64,000 bases of DNA from Streptomyces sp. TBY4. GTDB lineage: Bacteria > Actinomycetota > Actinomycetes > Streptomycetales > Streptomycetaceae. The first letter of the stretch is position 1; the number at the start of each line of letters is the position of its first letter. The stretch spans positions 124,001 to 188,000 of the forward strand of contig NZ_JANAVF010000008.1 of assembly GCF_024213195.1 (NCBI RefSeq), read 5' to 3'. A program made the position numbers and the translations under genes. Below are positions 49,816 through 56,971 of the stretch, in pieces. Below the pieces are notes generated by a model. That model searched no databases. It was not told the DNA's origin and worked only from the letters and a program-made list of their open reading frames with translations.

Positions 49816-49833
49816 CCCGGGGCGCGCCCCGGG
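49816..49833. repeat. 18-nt perfect palindrome
   Basis: CCCGGGGCGCGCCCCGGG is self-complementary, in the 266-nt gap between the P450 and ADP-ribosyltransferase genes. The same gap has a direct repeat ACTCCATCAA (near 49865 and 49880). No function assigned; nothing else stands out in this gap. Confidence 0.6.
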
Positions 49834-49972
49834 TACGTCACGAGGAGGCCCGCCGAAGGATCGTTACTCCATCAACTCCCCACTCCATCAAGGCAGTCGG
49901 CGCGATCGGCGACACGCTCACCATCGAGTGAGGATGCCCGTGCGGCCCCCGCAAGGGCACGAGGGTGGGCGC

Positions 49973-50617
49973 ATGATCATGTCTGCCCTCCGGCGTCGCG
50001 CCGCCGTGCTCGCGACTGCCCTCGCCGCCGCCCTCCTGCCCCCGGCCTCCGCGTCCGCGTCCGCACCCGCCTCCGTACCGGCCGCCGCAGCCGGGTCCCT
50101 CCGCGCGGCCGCTCCCGCGAACTCCTGTCCCCGGGTCCACGACCACCTCTTCGCCGCCGCCGACGAACGCGTGCAGGTGGAGCGCATCACTCCCTCCCCG
50201 TCCTGGCGGATCAACTGCAAGCAGCTCTACCGCTCGGACGGCCGCCCGCCGTCGGTGGTCTTCGAGGAGGGCTTCCTGCCCAGGGACACCGTGAACGGCC
50301 AGTACGACATCGAGAGTTACGTCCTGGTCAACCAGCCCTCCCCGTTCGTCTCCACGACCTACAACCACGACCTGTACAAGTCCTGGAAGAGCGGCTGGAA
50401 CTACTACATCGACGCCCCGGGCGGGGTGGACGTCAACCAGACCATCGGCGACACCCACAAGTACGCCTCCCAGGTGGAGGTGGCCTTCCCGGGCGGCATC
50501 GCCCGCTCGTTCATCGTGGCGGTCTGCCCGGTGGACACGGTCAAGAAGGTGGAGATCATGGACCGCTGCGAGGACAACCCGTACTACGAGCCCTGGCGCA
50601 CCAACTACCCGGGCTGA
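49973..50617 (+). CDS. Secreted ADP-ribosyltransferase, Scabin/ScARP-like
   Basis: A 214-aa exported mono-ADP-ribosyltransferase of the pierisin branch. A signal peptide (RRRAAVLATALAAALLPPASASA) is followed by an Ala-rich pro-region. Motifs: R87 in QLYRSDGRPP (NAD-binding Arg), the STT strand at 127-129 (PFVSTT), and Q167-x-E169 in SQVEVAFPGGI. QxE is the signature of guanine-base/guanosine-modifying members such as Scabin and ScARP. Two Cys pairs may form disulfides. GAGGGTGG precedes ATG 49973 (or 49979). It could modify DNA, nucleosides or signalling nucleotides outside the cell or in a target cell. Confidence 0.87.
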   Translation: MIMSALRRRAAVLATALAAALLPPASASASAPASVPAAAAGSLRAAAPANSCPRVHDHLFAAADERVQVERITPSPSWRINCKQLYRSDGRPPSVVFEEGFLPRDTVNGQYDIESYVLVNQPSPFVSTTYNHDLYKSWKSGWNYYIDAPGGVDVNQTIGDTHKYASQVEVAFPGGIARSFIVAVCPVDTVKKVEIMDRCEDNPYYEPWRTNYPG

Positions 50618-50626
50618 GCGCACGAC

Positions 50627-50657
50627 GGCGGGCCGGAACCCTGTCCTCCGGCTCGCC
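50627..50657 (+). terminator. Hairpin after the ADP-ribosyltransferase gene
   Basis: GGCGGGCCGGA (50627-50637) pairs with TCCGGCTCGCC (50647-50657) with one G-U pair and a 9-nt loop, 10 nt after the stop. It separates the toxin-like gene from the small secreted peptide gene. Confidence 0.6.
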
Positions 50658-50678
50658 GCTCCTGAAACCATCCGGCAC

Positions 50679-50894
50679 ATGAACAAGCTCCCGCGCGCGG
50701 CGGCCACCGCCCTGCTGGCCCTCTCCGCCGCCACCCTGGCGTTCTCGCTGCCCCTGACCGGATCCGCCGTCGCCCAGGACCCGTCCCCGGAAGGCCGGTC
50801 CGCACGTGCGGGCAACTGCATCGGGTGCTGGCCGAACGAGGTCATCGCCCCGACGGGCTGGAACGGCGACTACGGCGACGCCGCGTCCGCCTAG
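50679..50894 (+). CDS. Small secreted peptide with CxxC motif
   Basis: A 71-aa precursor: signal peptide MNKLPRAAATALLALSAATLAFSLPLTGSAVA (cut near residue 32), then about 39 residues with NCIGCWPNEVIAP and GWNGDYGD. Two Cys in C-x2-C and two Trp are the only features. I know no family. It follows the ADP-ribosyltransferase after a 61-nt gap containing a terminator, so it is probably expressed on its own. It could be a signalling or antimicrobial peptide, or a spurious small ORF, although the signal peptide argues for a real gene. Confidence 0.55.
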   Translation: MNKLPRAAATALLALSAATLAFSLPLTGSAVAQDPSPEGRSARAGNCIGCWPNEVIAPTGWNGDYGDAASA

Positions 50895-50945
50895 CGCTGC
50901 GACCGGCGGCCCTCTTCAGTCACTCCCGCGGAGGGCGCACCGTCA

Positions 50946-51500
50946 TCAGCCGATCCCTCTCCCGCTACCGCCCGCCGCTTCCTCCAGATAGGCGAGGGCC
51001 GCGGCGGGCTCCTCGGCGAAGAAGACCAGGTCGGCCAGGGGGACGGGGAGGAAGCCTTCCTCCTCCATGCGCCGGAACTGGGCCGCGAGGCCGTCGTAGA
51101 ACCCCGCCGTGTTGAGGAGCACCACCGGCTTCGTGGTCTTCCCGTGCTTCTTGAGCTCCAGGATCTCGGTCGCCTCGTCCAGCGTCCCGGTGCCGCCGAC
51201 CAGGATCGCCACCGCGTCGGCCTTGGCCAGGAGCAGCGCCTTGCGTTCGGCGAGGTCGCCGGCGATCACCATCTCGTCGGCGTCCTGCCGGGCCCGCCCC
51301 GCCAGGAACCCGACCGAGACCCCGACGAGCCGCCCGCCCGCCGCCTGCACCCCGTCCGCGACCACCTTCATCAGGCCGCTCTCGGAACCGCCCCACACCA
51401 GCGTGTGACCGCCCTTCCCGATGAGTTCGGCGAACTCCCGGGCCGGACCCGTGTACCGCTCGTCGAGGTCGGCGGCGGACAGAAAGACACAGATGTTCAT
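50946..51500 (-). CDS. LOG family protein (TIGR00730-type)
   Basis: A 184-aa Rossmann-fold protein related to the cytokinin-activating phosphoribohydrolase LOG, often mislabelled lysine decarboxylase. It shows the WGGSESGLMKVVADGVQAAGG strand-loop and VGGTGTLDEATEI, matching the family PGGxGTxxE motif with Val replacing Pro. It would cleave a nucleotide 5'-monophosphate to base plus ribose phosphate. ATG 51500; monocistronic. Confidence 0.88.
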   Translation of the reverse strand: MNICVFLSAADLDERYTGPAREFAELIGKGGHTLVWGGSESGLMKVVADGVQAAGGRLVGVSVGFLAGRARQDADEMVIAGDLAERKALLLAKADAVAILVGGTGTLDEATEILELKKHGKTTKPVVLLNTAGFYDGLAAQFRRMEEEGFLPVPLADLVFFAEEPAAALAYLEEAAGGSGRGIG

Positions 51501-51553
51501 ACCGCAACCCTACGGAGCAAAGCCCGGGCCCGGCGCACCGGCCGCATCTCGCC

Positions 51554-53722
51554 CTACGGGCTTCCGGGCTCCGGGGACTCCGGTGGGCGCAGGGCTTGCA
51601 CCTTCCTCTGCGCCACGAGGTAGACGGTGCCTTCGTGCACCGCGATCGTCGGTCTGAAGACGCCGATGCCCTCGCTCTCGGGCCGGGGTGCGGACTTCCA
51701 CAGGAGACTGCCGTTCCCCGCGGCGAAGCACTGGACGCTCCCGTCCGCGTTCGGGACGTAGATCCGCTCTCCGTCCAGGACCAGCGATCCGCCCAACCTC
51801 AGCTCCATGGCCTCGGCAGGCAGAGTCTTGGACGCCCACCGCTGCTTTCCGGTCAGGGAGTCGGCCGCGATCAGGGTTCCGTCCGGATCCAGTCCGAAGA
51901 AGGTGCCGTCCGACTCCGTGTACCCCATGGTGGCCGGCAAGGACGTGGCGACCGGGTCCCGCATCCAGTCGCTGAGGACCACGGTGCCGTCGGGCCGGCG
52001 CAGGAGCACGGTGTCGGCCCCGAAGGCCAGGGGAAACATGGAGGCCGCGCTCTGGACCCTCAGTTGCCCTCCGTCCCGGGGCGAGAGCTCCCGCAGCTGC
52101 CGTTGCTCCGAAGAGGGGGCGTCGTCCAGGCAGAAGATCCGGTCGTGGGCGGTGTACAGCCGGCTTGAAAGCCCTGCGATCTTCACTTCCCAGGCCTGCT
52201 CGCCAGTTTCCGAGTTCCAGGCGTAGATCGTGCCTTTCGTGCCGATCGCCACGACCACGTCGGACGTACGGAGGGAGTCGGCGATGGCATTGATCGAGTC
52301 GGTGGGAGTCGACCACACCGGTGCGCCGTTCGAGGCCTCGACGGCAAAGATGCGGCCCCGGTCCCGGATCTGGCCACTGCCGCCCTCGGTGTAGTAGGCG
52401 AGCCGACCCGACCGCGAGAGGCCCAGGAGTTCCGCATCGCGAGGGGAATCGCGTCCCCACAGCCGGCGCCCGTCCCTGGTGTCGAAGGCCGCAATCTGGC
52501 CCGTCGGCCCGGACGAGGCGCACATCAGGACCGAGGCTGACGTGTGCGCAGACCGGACGTGCTTGTCCTGTCGGCCCAGCTCCTGCTGCCACAGGCCCCA
52601 GCCCGTAGGCCTCAGGGCGGCCGCCGCCTCCTGCGCCGCCACCACCGGGGCGGGCGCGGACGACCCGGCGGAAGGCCCGCCGGACGGACGGGATCCCGAG
52701 GAACCGGTGCCGGCGCCGCCGTCCCGGTCCCACAGTCCCGCTGCCCACGAACCGAAGCCCGCCGCCCCCGCCAGCACGGCCGCACCGGAGGCCAGCGCGC
52801 CGCGCCGCGAGAGCAGCCGCCCTGCGGGGACGGGCGACGCACCGGTGTCGACTGCCTCGTCGGACCCGGTGGCCCCGGCGGGCGCGGGTGCGAGCAGCCG
52901 GGATCCCCAGTCCTCCTCCGGCGCCGCCTTGACCGCCTCCAGGAGTTCGTCCGGGGTCGGCCGCTCCGCCGGGTCCTTCGCCAGGCACCACTGGACGACC
53001 TCGCGGACCGTGCCCGACAGTTCGGCCACCGCGGCCGGCTCGTGGACCACGTTGTAGGCGGTCATGTAGTGCGATCCGGCGTCGAAGGGCCCGTGTCCGG
53101 TGGTGGCGTACACGAGGACCGCGCCGAGGGAGAAGACGTCGGAGGACTCCTTCACCCGGTGCGGAGCGGAGAGCTGTTCGGGTGACATGTACGGGGGAGT
53201 CCCCAGGATCCGGCCCGTGACCGTGAGGGTCTGGTGGCCGGCGGCGCGCGAGATCCCGAAGTCGATCACCCGCGGGCCCTCGTCGGTCAGGAGCACGTTG
53301 TCCGGTTTGAGGTCCCGGTGGATGACCGCGACCCGGTGCATGTCCCGCAGGGCCTCGATCAGTCCGACCGCCAACTGCCGTAGCGGAGCCCCCGAGAGGG
53401 GTCCTCCGTCGCGCACCGCCGCGCCCAGGGTGCGGCCGGGCGTGTACAGCGTGGCCATCCACGGCCGTTCCGCCTCCGGGTCCGCGTCCACGACGGGGGC
53501 GGTGAAGGCGCCGGACACCCTGCGGGCCGCCGCCACCTCCTGGCGGAAGCGGATCCGGAACTCCCGGTCGTCGGCGTACTGCTGATGTACGACCTTCACG
53601 GCCACCAGCCGCCCGGACTCGGTCCCCCGGGCCAGGTACACCGTTCCCATCCCGCCGACGCCGAGCCGGTCCAGCAGCCGGTACCCGCCCACGGCCCGCG
53701 GATCCCCATGTTCCAGTCCCAC
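51554..53722 (-). CDS. Ser/Thr protein kinase with PQQ-type beta-propeller
   Basis: A 722-aa Hanks-type kinase. Catalytic domain about 10-265: glycine loop LGVGGMGTVYLA, VAVKVV Lys, HRDLKPDN loop, DFGISRAAG and the APE-like SPEQL. A possible single membrane helix (LASGAAVLAGAAGFGSWAAGLW) near 310 is preceded by a twin-Arg SRRGALA. Residues 370-720 hold PQQ/WD-like propeller repeats (TGEQAWEVKI, TGKQRWASKT, NGSLLWKSAP), a putative extracellular sensor. GTG 53722 has GGGGG at fair spacing; GTG 53752 lacks a site. The ligand and target are unknown. Confidence 0.88.
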   Translation of the reverse strand: MGLEHGDPRAVGGYRLLDRLGVGGMGTVYLARGTESGRLVAVKVVHQQYADDREFRIRFRQEVAAARRVSGAFTAPVVDADPEAERPWMATLYTPGRTLGAAVRDGGPLSGAPLRQLAVGLIEALRDMHRVAVIHRDLKPDNVLLTDEGPRVIDFGISRAAGHQTLTVTGRILGTPPYMSPEQLSAPHRVKESSDVFSLGAVLVYATTGHGPFDAGSHYMTAYNVVHEPAAVAELSGTVREVVQWCLAKDPAERPTPDELLEAVKAAPEEDWGSRLLAPAPAGATGSDEAVDTGASPVPAGRLLSRRGALASGAAVLAGAAGFGSWAAGLWDRDGGAGTGSSGSRPSGGPSAGSSAPAPVVAAQEAAAALRPTGWGLWQQELGRQDKHVRSAHTSASVLMCASSGPTGQIAAFDTRDGRRLWGRDSPRDAELLGLSRSGRLAYYTEGGSGQIRDRGRIFAVEASNGAPVWSTPTDSINAIADSLRTSDVVVAIGTKGTIYAWNSETGEQAWEVKIAGLSSRLYTAHDRIFCLDDAPSSEQRQLRELSPRDGGQLRVQSAASMFPLAFGADTVLLRRPDGTVVLSDWMRDPVATSLPATMGYTESDGTFFGLDPDGTLIAADSLTGKQRWASKTLPAEAMELRLGGSLVLDGERIYVPNADGSVQCFAAGNGSLLWKSAPRPESEGIGVFRPTIAVHEGTVYLVAQRKVQALRPPESPEPGSP

Positions 53723-53781
53723 CGACGACGCCCCCGTTCGCAGCCGCCGCACGCGGCCAGGGCCAGAGGTTAACGCCTAGT

Positions 53782-53822
53782 CAGGGGCTCTTCGCGCTCC
53801 TTCGAGCGGAGAGGAGCCCCTG
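53782..53822 (-). terminator. Nested hairpin terminator after the XRE-MurA gene
   Basis: CAGGGGCTC (53782-53790) pairs with GAGCCCCTG (53814-53822), with an inner CGCTC/GAGCG stem (53795-53799, 53804-53808). It lies just beyond the XRE-MurA stop codon and before the kinase gene. Confidence 0.7.
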
Positions 53823-53839
53823 CCGGGGCGACCCGGTGG

Positions 53840-55369
53840 CTAGATGTCCCGGAAGATCTCGATCTGCGCGCCCACCGAGTTGAGGCGCTCCGCCAGTTCC
53901 TCGTAGCCGCGGTTGATGACGTAGACGTTGCGCAGGACCGAGGTGCCTTCGGCGGCCATCATGGCCAGGAGGACCACCACCGCGGGGCGGAGGGCCGGGG
54001 GGCACATCATTTCCGCCGCGCGCCAGCGGGTCGGGCCCTCGACCAGGACGCGGTGCGGGTCCAGGAGCTGGAGGCGGCCGCCGAGGCGGTTGAGGTCGGT
54101 GAGGTAGATGGCGCGGTTGTCGTACACCCAGTCGTGGATCAGGGTCTGGCCCTGGGCCACGGCCGCGATGGCGGCGAAGAACGGCACGTTGTCGATGTTC
54201 AGCCCGGGGAAGGGCATCGGGTGGATCTTGTCGATCGGCGCTTCGAGTTTGGAGGGCCGGACGGTGAGGTCCACCAGGCGGGTGCGGCCGTTGTCGGCGG
54301 TGTACTCGGGCGAGCGGTCGTGGTCGAGGCCCATCTCCTCCAGGACCGCGAGCTCGATCTCCATGAACTCGATCGGGACCCGGCGGATGGTGAGTTCGGA
54401 TTCCGTGACGACCGCCGCGGCCAGCAGGCTCATCGCCTCGACCGGGTCCTCGGAGGGGGAGTAGTCCACGTCCACGTCGATGTTCGGGACGCCGTGGACG
54501 GTGAGGGTCGTGGTGCCGACGCCGTCCACTCGGACGCCGAGCGCCTCCAGGAAGAAGCACAGGTCCTGGACCATGTAGTTGGACGAGGCGTTGCGGATGA
54601 CGGTGGTGCCGTCGTGCCGGGCGGCGGCCAGCAGTGCGTTCTCGGTGACGGTGTCCCCGCGCTCGGTCAGCACGATGGGGCGGTCCGGGGAGATCCCGGG
54701 CTCGACCTGGGCGTGGTAGATGCCCTCGGTCGCGGTGATGTCCAGGCCGAAGCGGCGCAGGGCGATCATGTGCGGCTCGATGGTGCGGGTGCCGAGGTCG
54801 CAGCCGCCCGCGTAGGGCAGCTTGAAGTGGTCCATCCGGTGGAGGAGGGGGCCCAGGAACATGATGATGCTCCGGGTCCGGCGGGCCGCGTCCGCGTCCA
54901 TGGCGTCCATGTCGAGGCGGGCCGGCGGTACGAGTTCCAGGTCGACGCCGTCGTTGATCCAGCGGGTGCGGACGCCGATGGAGTTCAGGACCTCCAGGAG
55001 GCGGTAGACCTCCTCGATACGGGCGACCCGGCGCAGGACCGTGCGGCCCTTGTTGAGCAGTGAGGCGCACAGCAGGGCCACGCACGCGTTCTTGCTCGTC
55101 TTGACGTCGATCGCACCGGACAGGCGGCGGCCGCCGACCACGCGCAGGTGCATCGGGCCGGCGTAGCCCAGGGAGACGATTTCGCTGTCGAGGGCTTCCC
55201 CGATGCGCGCGATCATCTCAAGGCTGATGTTCTGGTTGCCGCGCTCGATCCGGTTCACGGCACTCTGGCTGGTGCCGAGGGCGTCCGCGAGCTGACTCTG
55301 TGTCCAGCCCCGGTGCTGCCGGGCGTCACGGATGAGCTTGCCGATGCGTACGAGGTAGTCGTCTGCCAT
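53840..55369 (-). CDS. XRE-domain/MurA-like enolpyruvyl transferase fusion
   Basis: A 509-aa fusion. Residues 8-66 are an XRE/Cro helix-turn-helix (RQHRGWTQSQLADALGTSQSAVNRIERG). Residues 73-509 are a MurA-type EPSP-synthase fold with the substrate Lys-Asn pair K93-N94 (TSKNAC) and the phosphoenolpyruvate-binding Cys190 in GGCDLGTRTIEPH, matching GGCxIGxRP of MurA. The catalytic Cys is present, so transferase activity on UDP-GlcNAc is plausible, but this looks like a paralogue of the housekeeping enzyme. The HTH suggests it regulates transcription, perhaps sensing cell-wall precursors. A TATCTCA-type palindrome lies just upstream. Confidence 0.88.
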   Translation of the reverse strand: MADDYLVRIGKLIRDARQHRGWTQSQLADALGTSQSAVNRIERGNQNISLEMIARIGEALDSEIVSLGYAGPMHLRVVGGRRLSGAIDVKTSKNACVALLCASLLNKGRTVLRRVARIEEVYRLLEVLNSIGVRTRWINDGVDLELVPPARLDMDAMDADAARRTRSIIMFLGPLLHRMDHFKLPYAGGCDLGTRTIEPHMIALRRFGLDITATEGIYHAQVEPGISPDRPIVLTERGDTVTENALLAAARHDGTTVIRNASSNYMVQDLCFFLEALGVRVDGVGTTTLTVHGVPNIDVDVDYSPSEDPVEAMSLLAAAVVTESELTIRRVPIEFMEIELAVLEEMGLDHDRSPEYTADNGRTRLVDLTVRPSKLEAPIDKIHPMPFPGLNIDNVPFFAAIAAVAQGQTLIHDWVYDNRAIYLTDLNRLGGRLQLLDPHRVLVEGPTRWRAAEMMCPPALRPAVVVLLAMMAAEGTSVLRNVYVINRGYEELAERLNSVGAQIEIFRDI

Positions 55370-55380
55370 GGATGCACCGT

Positions 55381-55396
55381 ATCTCAGATATGAGAT
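55381..55396. promoter_or_regulatory. Palindrome upstream of the XRE-MurA gene
   Basis: ATCTCA-GATA-TGAGAT is an inverted repeat with 6-bp arms, 12 nt before the ATG of the XRE-MurA gene. AT-rich and start-proximal, it is a good candidate autoregulatory site for the XRE domain. Confidence 0.55.
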
Positions 55397-55447
55397 GCCG
55401 CTCGCGCTGGGTGTGGCAGACGGGTGTCGGTGGATGCCGGCGCCGGG

Positions 55448-55939
55448 TTACCGGTCGTCAGCTCCCATGGTGGGGCCGCCGTGTGCGTGGTGCGCGACGA
55501 GCCGGCCGAGCAGGCCGACGAGCTGCTCGCGCTCAGTCTCGGACAAAGGGGACAGAAGCTCCTCCTGGGCCGTGGCGAGCAGTTGCTCCAGCTTGTGCAG
55601 CCGGCGCCGCCCGGCGGTCGTGAGGGTGATGACGTTGCGCCGCCGGTCGACGGGGTCGGGGGTGCGCTCGACCAGTTCGCGGGCGGCGAGTTCGTTGATG
55701 ACGGCGACCAGGTCGCTGCGGTGGATGCCGGTGCGGCCGCTCAGGGCCGCCTGGCTCGCGGGCCCGAACTCCTCCAGGGCGGCCAGGGTCGCGTAATGCC
55801 ATTTGTGCGCGTCCGCCGCGCCCAGCTCCTCGGTGACGAGCCGGGTGGCGTGTGCCGAGGCCTGGGAGAGCAGCCGGCTGGGCAGTTCGCGCAGGCGTGC
55901 GGGGAGGGCGGAGGTGCCCTGGTCCTCTTCTGTGGTCAT
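55448..55939 (-). CDS. MarR family transcriptional regulator
   Basis: A 163-aa winged-helix regulator. HKWHYATLAALEEFGPASQAALS leads into recognition helix RTGIHRSDLVAVINEL and the wing DPVDRRRNVITLT, all standard for MarR. It is divergent from the haloalkane dehalogenase gene, and three copies of a TTCGTNG-type inverted repeat lie between them. It probably represses both genes and releases on binding a small, perhaps halogenated or phenolic, ligand. Confidence 0.92.
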   Translation of the reverse strand: MTTEEDQGTSALPARLRELPSRLLSQASAHATRLVTEELGAADAHKWHYATLAALEEFGPASQAALSGRTGIHRSDLVAVINELAARELVERTPDPVDRRRNVITLTTAGRRRLHKLEQLLATAQEELLSPLSETEREQLVGLLGRLVAHHAHGGPTMGADDR

Positions 55940-55960
55940 GGCGGGATCGTACCCCTTGCG

Positions 55961-56018
55961 TTCGTGGCACTAACGATTTAAGTTCGTTGGTGTCACGAAC
56001 GTTCGTGGCGCCAACGAA
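55961..56018. promoter_or_regulatory. Three MarR-type operator copies in divergent promoter
   Basis: TTCGTGGCACTAACGA (55961-55976), GTTCGTTGGTGTCACGAAC (55982-56000) and TTCGTGGCGCCAACGAA (56002-56018) are related inverted repeats of consensus TTCGTNGNNNCNACGAA. They fill most of the 98-nt gap between the MarR and dehalogenase genes and overlap where the promoters must be. Confidence 0.8.
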
Positions 56019-56037
56019 ATGAAACGGATGGTTCCCC

Positions 56038-56907
56038 ATGCCCGTCATCGACGTACTCGACTCGACGATGTACTACGAAGAGCTCGGCGACCCGGACGGC
56101 GTCCCCTTCGTCTTCCTCCACGGCAACCCGACCTCCTCCCACCTGTGGCGGGGCGTCCTGCCCCGGATCGGGGGCCGGGTCCGCGTCCTCGCCCCCGACC
56201 TCATCGGGATGGGCCGCTCCGGCAAGCCCGGCGGCGAGTACCGCTTCGCCGACCACGCCCGTTACCTCGACGCCTGGTTCGACGCCCTCGGCCTCGACGG
56301 GGCCGTCCTGGTCGGCCAGGACTGGGGCGGGGCGCTCGCCTTCGACCACGCCGCCCGGCACCCGGAGCGGATCCGCGGGCTCGCCTTCATGGAGACGATC
56401 CTGCGGCCGATGAGCTGGGAGGAGTACCCGCCCGCCGCCCGCGCCCGGTTCGAGGCGATCCGTACCCCGGGGGTGGGGGAGGAGATGATCCTGGAGCGGA
56501 ACCTCTTCATCGAGGACAGCATCGGCAAGACGGTGCTGAACCCGATGGGCGAGGCCGACCACGCCGTCTACGCCGCCCCCTACCCGACCCCGGAGAGCCG
56601 GCTCCCCCTGCTCCGCTTCGCCCGATCCCTGCCGATCGGCGGCGAACCGGCGGACGTCGTCGCCCGGGTCGAGGAGTACGACGCCTGGCTGGCCGCCAGC
56701 CCGCAGGTGCCCAAGCTCCTGCTCACCTTCGACGGCTCGCCCGCGCTGATGGTGGGCCCCGAGCTGGTCGCGTGGAGCCAGGAGAACATCTCCGCGCTGG
56801 AGACCGAGTACTGCGGCCCGGCGGCCCACCTCTGCCCGGAGGACCGGCCCGAGGAGATTGCCGCCGCCGTCACGGCCTGGGCCGCGCGCCACGGCCTTGC
56901 GGGCTGA
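56038..56907 (+). CDS. Haloalkane dehalogenase (HLD-II type)
   Basis: A 289-aa alpha/beta-hydrolase that should hydrolyse a carbon-halogen bond to an alcohol. Nucleophile D95 in VGQDWGG with halide-binding W96; second halide residue N30 in HGNPTSSHLW; acid E119 in FMETILRPM; base H264 in AAHLCPEDRP. The Asp-His-Glu triad with Asn/Trp halide site marks subfamily II (DhaA/LinB-like). Expression is probably under the divergent MarR protein. Natural substrate unknown. Confidence 0.9.
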   Translation: MPVIDVLDSTMYYEELGDPDGVPFVFLHGNPTSSHLWRGVLPRIGGRVRVLAPDLIGMGRSGKPGGEYRFADHARYLDAWFDALGLDGAVLVGQDWGGALAFDHAARHPERIRGLAFMETILRPMSWEEYPPAARARFEAIRTPGVGEEMILERNLFIEDSIGKTVLNPMGEADHAVYAAPYPTPESRLPLLRFARSLPIGGEPADVVARVEEYDAWLAASPQVPKLLLTFDGSPALMVGPELVAWSQENISALETEYCGPAAHLCPEDRPEEIAAAVTAWAARHGLAG

Positions 56908-56971
56908 GCCGCCGGCCCGTCCGCGGGCCCGTCCCACCGTCCCGGAGTCCGGCCGCCCCCGTGGGGATCCG

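Noticed and set aside
50946..51500. Lysine decarboxylase
   Set aside because: This is an old misannotation of the LOG family; there is no PLP-binding motif.
53840..55369. The essential cell-wall MurA
   Set aside because: The XRE fusion and divergent catalytic-loop sequence (GGCDLGTRTIEPH) indicate a paralogue with regulatory function.
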